DNA of 39,411 nucleotides from assembly GCF_002483305.1 (NCBI RefSeq), contig NZ_DLHQ01000045.1:74859-114269 (forward strand), read 5' to 3'. The stretch is from Brevundimonas sp. UBA7664 (GTDB taxonomy: Bacteria > Pseudomonadota > Alphaproteobacteria > Caulobacterales > Caulobacteraceae). This document shows, in pieces, positions 7,401-12,944 of this stretch. The position numbers and the translations under genes are program-made. The notes beneath the pieces are model-generated. The model did no database searches. It was not told the origin of the DNA and was given only the letters and a program-made list of their open reading frames with translations. The number at the start of each line of letters is the position of its first letter. The stretch's first letter is position 1.

Positions 7401-7417
7401 GTTCAGAACAGCTAAAC
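7401..7417 (-). promoter_or_regulatory. Upstream operator copy of the early-left control region
   Basis: GTTCAG-AACAG-CTAAAC on the plus strand, the same dyad as at 7365-7381, with centres 36 bp apart. It lies just upstream of the -35 of the early-left promoter, and so could allow cooperative repressor binding. Confidence 0.6.
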
Positions 7418-7484
7418 CAATCCGCAACGTACGTTGACGGGGCAGGCGCAGCGGGCTCTCAAAGTCTCGATAGGGGGAGAGACC

Positions 7485-8081
7485 ATGACTGAAGCGGACG
7501 CCAAGGCAACCACGGACCCAAAGAAGATTGCAGGCGGCTGCGGGTGCCTCGTGCTGATTCTCGGCGGCATCGGCCTGGCGCTGGCTATGTGCACCGGGGA
7601 ACCGGAAAACCCCGCAGCGAAGGGCGCTCCGGAGGGGTCGGTTCTTCGAAGCGATCAATCGGTTCAGTCGGCTACTCGCCTCGGGGGTGAACTAGCGGTC
7701 GAGCTGAAGATTGCGAACTCCTGGGACGACAAAGGCTGGCTTGATGGCGCGGCGATGGCCATTGAACAGGTCGGCCGGGATCTGAAGGCCGGCGCTCCCG
7801 AGGACGCACCGCCGCTGGACACCGTGCGCTTCGCGGTATCAGTGCCGGGAACGGACCGGCTTGGAGAAGATGTCGAGATCAGGCTTTTTCACCTAACCTA
7901 TTCCGCTGCTGACCTGCGGCGGGCGAACTACGACAACCTCAATAGCTCCAGGATCCCCGACCTTTCGTCGGATGTCTCGATATCGTCGAGGCAGGGGCGC
8001 GAAGTCTTGACGGCCTGGTGCGCCGATGAAGTCCGATCGGCGGAAAGTCCTAGCTTCTGCAGGCGAGCCTTGATTCGCTAA
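7485..8081 (+). CDS. Membrane-anchored protein in the lysogeny region (moron candidate), 198 aa
   Basis: ATG 7485 is preceded by a strong AGGGGGAGAG Shine-Dalgarno; an earlier in-frame TTG/ATG-like start is less likely. A short cytoplasmic N-terminus with KK is followed by one hydrophobic segment (about residues 17-36, containing GCGCLVLILGGIGLALAMC), then a periplasmic domain of about 160 residues with two Cys near the end (WCADE, SFCRR) that could pair. It faces the repressor gene tail to tail (4-nt overlap) and lies outside all P2 core modules. Expression from the prophage and superinfection exclusion are reasonable guesses; no family recognised. A possible TTGACG -35 is at 7434-7439. Confidence 0.7.
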   Translation: MTEADAKATTDPKKIAGGCGCLVLILGGIGLALAMCTGEPENPAAKGAPEGSVLRSDQSVQSATRLGGELAVELKIANSWDDKGWLDGAAMAIEQVGRDLKAGAPEDAPPLDTVRFAVSVPGTDRLGEDVEIRLFHLTYSAADLRRANYDNLNSSRIPDLSSDVSISSRQGREVLTAWCADEVRSAESPSFCRRALIR

Positions 8082-8413
8082 CGCCGCGGCGCCCGTGGCG
8101 GGGCGGGATCGAAGGCGTTCCGAGGTTCAGCAGACATGGCCATCGGCTGACCAGCGGCGATGGCCTGTGCGGCCGAGCGAAGTTGTCGGAGAGCCAGGGC
8201 CTCAGCCACCGGCATCAGCAGCTCGAACGGCTCAATGCCCAGCCAAGAGGAGATCTCGTTCACGACAGCCCGCTGGTAGGGCTGCTTCCCGTGGAAGACC
8301 ATGTTCGCCCGGCTCTTGTTCCAGCCGAGTTCGTTGACGAGGGCGGCTTGCCGCTTCCTGAAGTAGGCCATCCACTCCTGTAGATGCCAATCTGGATCGG
8401 GCGTACTGGTCAC
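8078..8413 (-). CDS. Putative immunity repressor (HTH), 111 aa from GTG
   Basis: A small HTH-type protein: the core WMAYFRKRQAALVNELGW...SRANMVFHGKQPYQRAVVNEISSWLGI has the spacing of XRE-like phage repressors, in which the N-K-S-R-A-N-M-V helix contacts DNA. The C-terminus (about residues 70-111) is Ala/Pro-rich. It is transcribed divergently from the Cro-like gene. The frame is open to an ATG at 8513, but that start would overlap the cro start and place the operator inside the gene, so I prefer GTG 8413. Without the usual peptidase domain, it would not be cleaved LexA-style. Confidence 0.7.
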   Translation of the reverse strand: MTSTPDPDWHLQEWMAYFRKRQAALVNELGWNKSRANMVFHGKQPYQRAVVNEISSWLGIEPFELLMPVAEALALRQLRSAAQAIAAGQPMAMSAEPRNAFDPAPPRAPRR

Positions 8414-8472
8414 CGCCTGATTGTCGTCCGATGCGGTTTCCGGGTCGCCCCGACAATTCCAAACTCGGCGCC

Positions 8473-8501
8473 TTGACAGAGAGTTTAGAATAACAGAACC
8501 A
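8473..8501 (+). promoter_or_regulatory. Early-right (cro) promoter with operator
   Basis: TTGACA (8473-8478) is followed after 4 nt by the dyad GTTTAG-AATAA-CAGAAC (8483-8499). The -10 for a 17-bp spacer would be 8496-8501 and is weak. Transcription would begin a few bases before ATG 8511, so the cro-like message may be leaderless or nearly so. The same TTGAC plus dyad layout is seen at the early-left promoter. AAACTC/GAGTTT arms at 8461-8466 and 8481-8486 add a second possible dyad. Confidence 0.65.
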
Positions 8502-8510
8502 TCGGGACTC

Positions 8511-8747
8511 ATGGATGTCCCGAGTTTCCGAAAATCAAAGGGTTGGTCCCAAGCTGAGCTGGCCACGCGGCTACGCCTCCGCTCGAAGGGCCGAATCAGC
8601 ACGCTGGAAAGCGGAGCTGACCCGTGGCCGACCGACTTGGCCATAGCCATGGACCGGCTGAGCGCCGGCGAGGTGCCTGTCCGCGAGCTGCGCCCCGATC
8701 TTCATGACGTCCGCGTGGTCCACCAGGAAGCTGGGGCCCCGGCATGA
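8511..8747 (+). CDS. Cro-like XRE helix-turn-helix protein, 78 aa
   Basis: Small XRE protein starting MDVPSFRKSKGWSQAELATR; the HTH spans about residues 6-60, with SQAELATRLRLRSKGRISTLESG as the recognition core. Start at ATG 8511 leaves the divergent operator region intact. First gene of the rightward early operon, divergent from the repressor, hence the Cro-like role. Its TGA overlaps the next ATG (ATGA). Confidence 0.8.
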   Translation: MDVPSFRKSKGWSQAELATRLRLRSKGRISTLESGADPWPTDLAIAMDRLSAGEVPVRELRPDLHDVRVVHQEAGAPA

Positions 8748-8956
8748 AAATTGGCGAGCCCTGCGACGACTGCGCCTGGCTGGCCGAATGCACCCAGCAG
8801 TGCGTCCGGCGATCGCCCGAGGGCCCGCTGTCCTCTGACCTTCCCCATCTCGCCGCCCGCCTGACCGGACCGGCCGAGCGTCCCGCCGCCGTGGCTGTAA
8901 CAGGCTCCCCTCGCGGCGGCGGGATGATGTTTGCCGCATCGGACAGCCGGCTGTGA
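8744..8956 (+). CDS. Small Cys-containing protein, 70 aa
   Basis: Unrecognised. Four Cys in the first 20 residues (CDDCAWLAECTQQC) suggest a metal-binding head; the remainder is Gly/Ala/Ser-rich. It overlaps the Cro-like gene (ATGA) and the next gene (GTGA), which supports translation. Confidence 0.55.
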   Translation: MKIGEPCDDCAWLAECTQQCVRRSPEGPLSSDLPHLAARLTGPAERPAAVAVTGSPRGGGMMFAASDSRL

Positions 8957-9156
8957 CGGGGGGGCGCGTCGCGCCCTTGCTCCGCTCCGTCAGTCCGAAT
9001 CCGGACAGTTCCCGATTCGTCCCAAAGGTTAACGAAATCCTGCACTTGATTCGGTGTGCGCGGATCTGCGCCCGGCTGACGGCCTTGCGCCGCCAGCTGC
9101 TGGCCCAGCTGTGCCTGGACCGCGAGCGACAGGGGCACGGGAGGTTCGAACGCTGA
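8953..9156 (+). CDS. Small hypothetical protein, 67 aa, GTG start
   Basis: GTG 8953 overlaps the stop of the previous gene. The C-terminal half is a basic amphipathic helix (ILHLIRCARICARLTALRRQ). The N-terminal half has weak coding character, so the true start is uncertain. Confidence 0.45.
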   Translation: MTGGRVAPLLRSVSPNPDSSRFVPKVNEILHLIRCARICARLTALRRQLLAQLCLDRERQGHGRFER

Positions 9157-9278
9157 GCGCGCGCCGTCGTCGACGGCGCGCCATCGAGCCCCCGCCCCCG
9201 CGCAGTGCCTGCCCACATCGGCAAAGCGAGAGCGCCGGTCGCCCGTGAGCGGTCGCGCCGTCGCGGCTCCCTGATCGC
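9157..9278. other. Short unassigned stretch between early-right genes
   Basis: Very GC-rich sequence with no convincing reading frame. A GCGCGCCGTCGTCGACGGCGCGCC palindrome lies at about 9158-9181 (perfect arms around GTCGAC), which could form a hairpin or a protein site. No promoter or terminator is identified. Confidence 0.35.
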
Positions 9279-9509
9279 ATGACCCGCCGGGGGCGGAGCT
9301 TCGCGACCAGGAACGCGCCCGCCCTGTCTCCCGCCACAGCGGTCCAGCGCTCTCGCCTTGCCCTCATCACAGCCAACCATGGCCGCCTTACGGACGGTCA
9401 TCGGGACGCCTTTTGCTCAACGCGCGGCACCGCTCGCCGCGTGAGCGATGTCGTGCGCCCCGACCCGGCCGGCTGTCAGGCGGATTCGAAAGGTGCGAAT
9501 CCACCATGA
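9279..9509 (+). CDS. Doubtful small ORF, 76 aa
   Basis: Begins at ATG 9279, and its TGA overlaps the ATG of the CII-like gene (ATGA at 9506-9509), the only argument in favour. The product is Arg/Ser/Ala-rich with little sign of structure and may be spurious; the 9157-9505 stretch could equally be non-coding. Confidence 0.25.
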   Translation: MTRRGRSFATRNAPALSPATAVQRSRLALITANHGRLTDGHRDAFCSTRGTARRVSDVVRPDPAGCQADSKGANPP

Positions 9510-9928
9510 ACGCGACACAGCACACCCTGCTGGCGCGAGCGCTCATCGACGCCTGCGGCGGCGTCGACGCCTGCTGCAAACCCGTGACCCGGGTCGAGCG
9601 CTCGCAGCTCTATGCCTACCGCGACTTCAATTCGGGGGTGTTCATGCCCGCCGACATCATCGAGCAGCTGGAGTCGCGCTGCGAGAATCCGGTCTATTCG
9701 GCGTTCCTGTTCCACTCCCGGCCGGCCAAGACGCCGGCGGCGCGCCTGGAGGCCGTCGGCTTCCTGATCGGCGAGGGCGGCGTGGCCATCCAGCGGGCCA
9801 TCCGCCTGGCGGCCGAGGACGGCGAGCTGAGCGACAACGAGAAGCGCGGCATCGAGGAGATGTGCCTCGAGCATGAGGATCTGCTGCGCCAGGCCCGCGC
9901 CTCGATGGAAACGGGAGCGGCGTCATGA
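9506..9928 (+). CDS. CII-like regulator, 140 aa
   Basis: ATG 9506; the in-frame extension upstream is not credible. The N-terminal about 70 residues contain a HTH-like arrangement (LLARALIDACGG ... VERSQLYAYRDFNSGVFMPADIIEQLE), typical of CII/Cox-like proteins of alphaproteobacterial phages. The C-terminal part is a charged helix (EDGELSDNEKRGIEEM). It follows cro and precedes the replication gene, the usual place of a CII-type switch protein. An exact functional analogue is not established. Confidence 0.65.
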   Translation: MNATQHTLLARALIDACGGVDACCKPVTRVERSQLYAYRDFNSGVFMPADIIEQLESRCENPVYSAFLFHSRPAKTPAARLEAVGFLIGEGGVAIQRAIRLAAEDGELSDNEKRGIEEMCLEHEDLLRQARASMETGAAS

Positions 9929-10545
9929 CCGCCGTCCCGATCGACGGCGGCTTCCGGCACCGGGAGCCCTTCCACCGCCGCACCTTCGCGCCCGTGCGAC
10001 GCAACAGCCGGCCGGCCGGCCGGGAGAACTGGCGGGCCCTGACCAAGGGCCAGGCCAACCGCCAGCTGCTGGCGCTCGAGATGTACCGGGAGAAGCTGCG
10101 CCAGCCCGGGCAGCGATGGGGCGCCCGAGGCACGATCAGCGCCGGCGCGATCGGCTTCTACAAGCTGATGTGCAACATCGCGGTCCGGTACCGCGGCAAG
10201 CTCGACCACCCGGTGTCGTGGTTCGCCTACAAGCTGAACGTCCCGGAGAAGGTCATCCACGCCTGGAAGCGCCAGCTGAAGGAGCATGGCTTCCTGGACT
10301 GGCGCCGGCGCTACATCGAGACGGGCCGCGAGGGGATCCGCGGGCCGCAGGTGGAGCAGACCACCAACGCCTACTGGCTGTCGGCGCCAAAGGAGGCCCT
10401 GCAGGCCGCCGAGAAGGTCATGCCCCCGCCTCCGGACGACATACCCCACGAAGCGGCCGACCCAGCCCTGCAGGAGGCGCTGGACCGCCTGGGCAACCGC
10501 ATTGCGGACAACATGGCCAAGAGAGACCGCTTCCGATCGGATTGA
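9925..10545 (+). CDS. Winged-helix replication-initiator-like protein, 206 aa
   Basis: A basic N-terminus (about 1-40) precedes a helical domain with the pattern LDHPVSWFAYKLNVPEKVIHAWKRQLKEHGFL (about residues 93-130), i.e. a winged-helix core in which a specific helix and a wing (DWRRRYIET) follow, as in phage O/RepA-type initiators. The tail (about 160-206) is Pro- and acid-rich. Overlaps the CII-like gene by ATGA. It is the best candidate for the replication initiator because no P2 gpA-type nickase is visible. No origin-like iterons were recognised within the gene. Confidence 0.65.
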   Translation: MTAVPIDGGFRHREPFHRRTFAPVRRNSRPAGRENWRALTKGQANRQLLALEMYREKLRQPGQRWGARGTISAGAIGFYKLMCNIAVRYRGKLDHPVSWFAYKLNVPEKVIHAWKRQLKEHGFLDWRRRYIETGREGIRGPQVEQTTNAYWLSAPKEALQAAEKVMPPPPDDIPHEAADPALQEALDRLGNRIADNMAKRDRFRSD

Positions 10546-10595
10546 ACGTGGATCACCTGAGGGTCGAGAATCCCGGCTCCAGATCTACATAAGGG

Positions 10596-10662
10596 CGTCT
10601 CGCTAGTCGCGAGACGGCATGTTTCGAGGAAGAATGACGGTGTCGCCCTAGTCGGGCGACGC
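10596..10662 (+). repeat. Tandem covarying hairpins with TAGTC loop
   Basis: Hairpin A 10596-10616 and hairpin B 10642-10662, starts exactly 46 nt apart. Both have TAGTC loops and 7-bp stems plus one closing pair; three stem positions covary, evidence for selection at RNA or cruciform level. Confidence 0.75.
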
Positions 10663-10716
10663 AGTTTCAAGAGGAAGCGCCGCTCCCGGCGCTGAATTAC
10701 CGGCCCCCACCAGGGC

Positions 10717-10738
10717 GGGCGAGCTCCGCTCGCCCTTT
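10717..10738 (+). terminator. Intrinsic terminator of the rightward early unit
   Basis: Perfect 8-bp stem GGGCGAGC (10717-10724)/GCTCGCCC (10728-10735), loop TCC, followed by TTTC. The U-tract is short, but the stem is strong and sits downstream of the early-right operon. Confidence 0.7.
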
Positions 10739-10936
10739 CACAACGCCCGCTGTCGCGATCACAAGCGGCCGACGCCGCCGTCTGGCCCAACCAAAGGCGG
10801 GCTCTTCGGCAGGGGAGGGGTTTGGAATTTGCGCGCGGCCGTCAGGCGGCGGCGTTCGCCCCGGTCGATTCACCTTCGCGCTTTATGAGAATTGCTTGCG
10901 GCCGGGGAGCCGCAAGTTGAGTGAGGGAGACACCAT
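10739..10936. other. Intergenic region with leader hairpin
   Basis: No CDS is seen. A perfect 8-bp inverted repeat, CTTGCGGC/GCCGCAAG (10895-10916, 6-nt loop), lies 20 bp upstream of ATG 10937 and ends before the GAGGGAGA ribosome site; it may modulate that gene. A clear promoter was not identified. Confidence 0.45.
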
Positions 10937-11146
10937 ATGCAGAACGCAAAGCCGGCCGCCACCCGACGGGCCATTCTGACCGCCAGCCTGGCCAGCACCG
11001 TCTGGGTTAGCGGTGTTCATGCCGATCGGCGTAAGCCGTCGGCCGAAGGCGAGCCGGCTCCGGGCCGCATTCTGGTATGGGTCGATGAACGCCACTGGCG
11101 GACCTTGTTGGCCGCGGCGGTAGCCCTTCGACCGCCCAGGCGCTAG
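10937..11146 (+). CDS. Small hypothetical protein, 69 aa
   Basis: ATG 10937 has a good Shine-Dalgarno (GAGGGAGA, 6-7 nt spacing). The N-terminal basic-plus-small-residue stretch (TRRAILTASLASTVWVSGVHA) resembles a weak signal sequence; the C-terminus is Arg/Ala-rich with a hydrophobic patch. It converges on ogr, overlapping by 4 nt. Function unknown. Confidence 0.5.
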   Translation: MQNAKPAATRRAILTASLASTVWVSGVHADRRKPSAEGEPAPGRILVWVDERHWRTLLAAAVALRPPRR

Positions 11147-11436
11147 TGGGCGGCGGCGGCCTCGAGCGGCTGCGGATCGTTGGCCGGCACGGGCTCCGTG
11201 CCCGGCCGGCGGCGCTGCACGGGCCGGTAAGGGAGGGCGTAGCGCGGGTTCTCGATCGCGCTGAGGCTGACGATATGGGTCACCTCGAGCGCGGCAGCGA
11301 AGGTGCAGCCGCAGAACTCGTTCTTGCAGGCGAAGTAGAGGGTCCGAAAGATCGGGGTGACCGTGCGGCACGATCGCTGGACCGAGGGACCGCCGCAGCA
11401 AGGGCACGGATTGGTGTTCGGATTCGACGGTTTCAT
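11143..11436 (-). CDS. ogr: Ogr/Delta-type late-gene transcription activator
   Basis: A 97-aa zinc-finger protein with the family pattern: CPCCGG at residues 11-16, then about 20 residues including RTLYFACKN, then CGCTF (Cys-x4-Cys-x-Cys). P2 Ogr and P4 Delta bind dyads upstream of late promoters and recruit RNA polymerase through its alpha subunit. Its location beside D matches P2, where ogr ends the late gene block. Here the likely targets are the seven CTGTTGT-N14-ACAACAG sites. Extra cysteines (CPCC, SC) beyond the usual four are odd. The C-terminal Pro/Arg tail is longer than in P2. Confidence 0.92.
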   Translation of the reverse strand: MKPSNPNTNPCPCCGGPSVQRSCRTVTPIFRTLYFACKNEFCGCTFAAALEVTHIVSLSAIENPRYALPYRPVQRRRPGTEPVPANDPQPLEAAAAH

Positions 11437-11544
11437 GTTTTCCCCGACTTGGCCCCGGTTTGTTCTCTCATAAGTGGAACCTTTTGACTAGCGGCCTGTT
11501 AATAACTTTCGTGTTGCGTTCGAGCTTGACCATAAGTCGCCGCA
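11437..11544 (-). other. AT-richer spacer upstream of ogr with possible promoter and tiny ORF
   Basis: The least GC-rich short stretch nearby. On the minus strand it includes the palindrome GTTATTAAC (about 11497-11505) and a TTATGA -10-like element near 11470. An independent ogr promoter is plausible, as in P2 where ogr can be transcribed separately. A 25-codon basic frame (MRRLMVKLER..., 11468-11545) starts in a TGATG overlap with the D stop; I regard it as doubtful. Confidence 0.35.
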
Positions 11545-12531
11545 TCAGACGGCTTCGAGCGTGAGATCGGTCGTCAGTCCCTCGCCCAGCTGGTGACGCA
11601 CTTCCTCGATCAGCCAGGTCGCTTCGTCGACCATCGACTTGAAGCCCTGCAGCTTGAGCCGGCGCTCCGGATAGAGATCGGGCCGGCCGAGGGCGAGGGT
11701 CAGGGAAAAGGTCGCCTTCTTGCGCGCGCGGCGGTCGTAGGCTGCCTGGGCGGCCCGGGTCGAGGCGTCCTCGCTGGCGTAGATCCTCGGCAGGCGCCGT
11801 GCCCCGCGGGCGGGCCCGACCAGGACGGTGTGGGTGGTCGCGCCGGCGACGCTGCGCCAGCGCGCGCGAACGCCGCGGCTCTGGCCGGATCCGGACTGAT
11901 CTGAATCGCGATCGGCCGAGGACCAGGTGTAGCGATCGCCGTCGCGTCGGCTGAGGGTGGTCGACGGAATGTCGCGGCCGCCGGCGGTGCGGCCCGAGCC
12001 GACCCGGGCGAAGATCAGGTTGCCGTCCTTGATGGTGGCGACGGCGTCGTTCTCTCGGCCGAGGCGGCGGATCAGCGCCAGATCGCTCTCGCGGCTCTGG
12101 GTGACCAGGGGCAGGGCGACCGACGCCAGATCCGCCGCGATGCGCGCCTCGAGCCCGTTGCGGCCGGCGACGGCGCCCAGGACCGCGCCCAGGGTGGTGT
12201 CGCGCCAGCTGCCGTCGCGGCGCGTGGACAGATCGGCCGTGAAGTCCGCGGCCCGGGCCTTGATCGTCAGGATGTCCGGCGCGCCGGACCATTCCAGTTC
12301 ATCGACCTTGAAGCTTCCCTTCTCGACCAGCTGGCCGACGTAGCCGAGGGCGAGCGAGATCCGCGCGCCCTTCGGCGGGATCTTCAGCTGGCCGTCCTGA
12401 TCGGTCAGCACCAGGTCCAGCTGGTCGGCTTCGTCGCCGCGCTTCTCGGTCAGGGTCAGGGACGACAGGCGCGGCTTCACCGTCGCGGAAATATCCACGC
12501 CGTCGACCACCAGGCGGAACGCCGGCGTCAT
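11545..12531 (-). CDS. D: Baseplate hub / late control protein gpD
   Basis: 328 aa, matching P2 gpD (T4 gp27/VgrG-like hub). The N-terminus FRLVVDGVDIS followed by LTLTEKRGDEADQLDLVL is diagnostic; residues about 90-110 (VDELEWSGAPDILTIKA) and the central SRESDLALIRRLGRENDAV also match. The C-terminal part ends in the TTDLTLEAV element usual for this family. It binds the spike gpV and links tube to baseplate. Start at ATG 12531 overlaps the U stop by 4 nt; the longer frame upstream is antisense shadow. Confidence 0.95.
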   Translation of the reverse strand: MTPAFRLVVDGVDISATVKPRLSSLTLTEKRGDEADQLDLVLTDQDGQLKIPPKGARISLALGYVGQLVEKGSFKVDELEWSGAPDILTIKARAADFTADLSTRRDGSWRDTTLGAVLGAVAGRNGLEARIAADLASVALPLVTQSRESDLALIRRLGRENDAVATIKDGNLIFARVGSGRTAGGRDIPSTTLSRRDGDRYTWSSADRDSDQSGSGQSRGVRARWRSVAGATTHTVLVGPARGARRLPRIYASEDASTRAAQAAYDRRARKKATFSLTLALGRPDLYPERRLKLQGFKSMVDEATWLIEEVRHQLGEGLTTDLTLEAV

Positions 12532-12944
12532 GCGGCCGAGCTCGCCGGCTGGCTTTCGTCGACGGCGGGTTCGTCGACGTGCTTCAGCGACAGGCTGAAG
12601 TCGGTCTTGCGCGGGACGCCGTCCTGGAAGAACAGCTCGCCGCCTTCGGTCAGGCTCTCGATGACCCAGGCGCCCATGACGTTGCCGCGGCCGTCGACCA
12701 GCGCCCAGGGCCCGCCCTTTTCGCCCATCTCGCGCAGCTCGGCGATGCTGCCCGGGTCGCCGGCGACGTCCGGCACCAGGACGCCGCCGAGGGTGATGGT
12801 GTCCGCGCCCGGGCCCAGGAACTGATTGGCCGCGCGCGCGCCGACCCGGCTGGTGTCCGCATGACGCCAGGCCGTGCTGCGCTGCAGATCCTGATAGGCC
12901 AGGGTCGGCAGGGAGAAGACGAACATGCCCAGGGACAGCATCAT
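12528..12944 (-). CDS. U: Tail protein gpU
   Basis: 138 aa, the P2 gpU family (FETUD operon): MLSLGMFVFSLPTLAYQDLQRS at the start, then HADTSRVGARAANQFLGPGADTITLGG and WVIESLTEGGELFF. In P2 it is required for tail assembly, close to the tape measure. A double Met start is present. Overlaps T and D by 4 nt each, and carries an extra acidic/Ala-rich tail compared with the core. Confidence 0.93.
   Translation of the reverse strand: MMLSLGMFVFSLPTLAYQDLQRSTAWRHADTSRVGARAANQFLGPGADTITLGGVLVPDVAGDPGSIAELREMGEKGGPWALVDGRGNVMGAWVIESLTEGGELFFQDGVPRKTDFSLSLKHVDEPAVDESQPASSAA

Larger units (their letters stand above)
10546..10738 (+). ncRNA. Candidate structured non-coding RNA or leader with two UAGUC hairpins
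   Basis: No credible CDS. Two tandem 46-nt units each contain a 7-bp stem with an invariant TAGTC loop: GTCTCGC/GCGAGAC at 10597-10615 and GTCGCCC/GGGCGAC at 10643-10661. Stem positions differ by compensatory changes while the loop and the following CA(T)GTTTCrAGAGGAAG-like tail are kept. A third hairpin GCGCC/GGCGC (10678-10693) and an intrinsic terminator at 10717-10738 follow. A -10-like TACATAA is at 10586-10592. It may be a separate small RNA or the 3' UTR of the early-right operon. Confidence 0.5.

Noticed and set aside
7365..7417. LexA (SOS) box GTTC-N7-GTTC of alphaproteobacteria
   Set aside because: The GTTC elements here are paired with CTAAAC rather than a direct GTTC repeat at 7-bp spacing.
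8078..8513. Longer repressor starting at ATG 8513
   Set aside because: It would overlap the cro start and put the operator and promoter inside the coding region; GTG 8413 is more economical, though not proven.
8596..9216. 206-codon minus-strand frame opposite the early-right genes
   Set aside because: Runs antisense to cro and its overlapping neighbours; low-complexity Arg/Pro/Gly content.
10596..10683. CRISPR-like array
   Set aside because: Only two units, the stems differ in sequence and there is no repeat-spacer regularity; the pattern is covarying hairpins.
11468..11545. 25-codon basic ORF after D
   Set aside because: Too short and lies in an AT-richer spacer likely to be the ogr promoter; kept only as a note.
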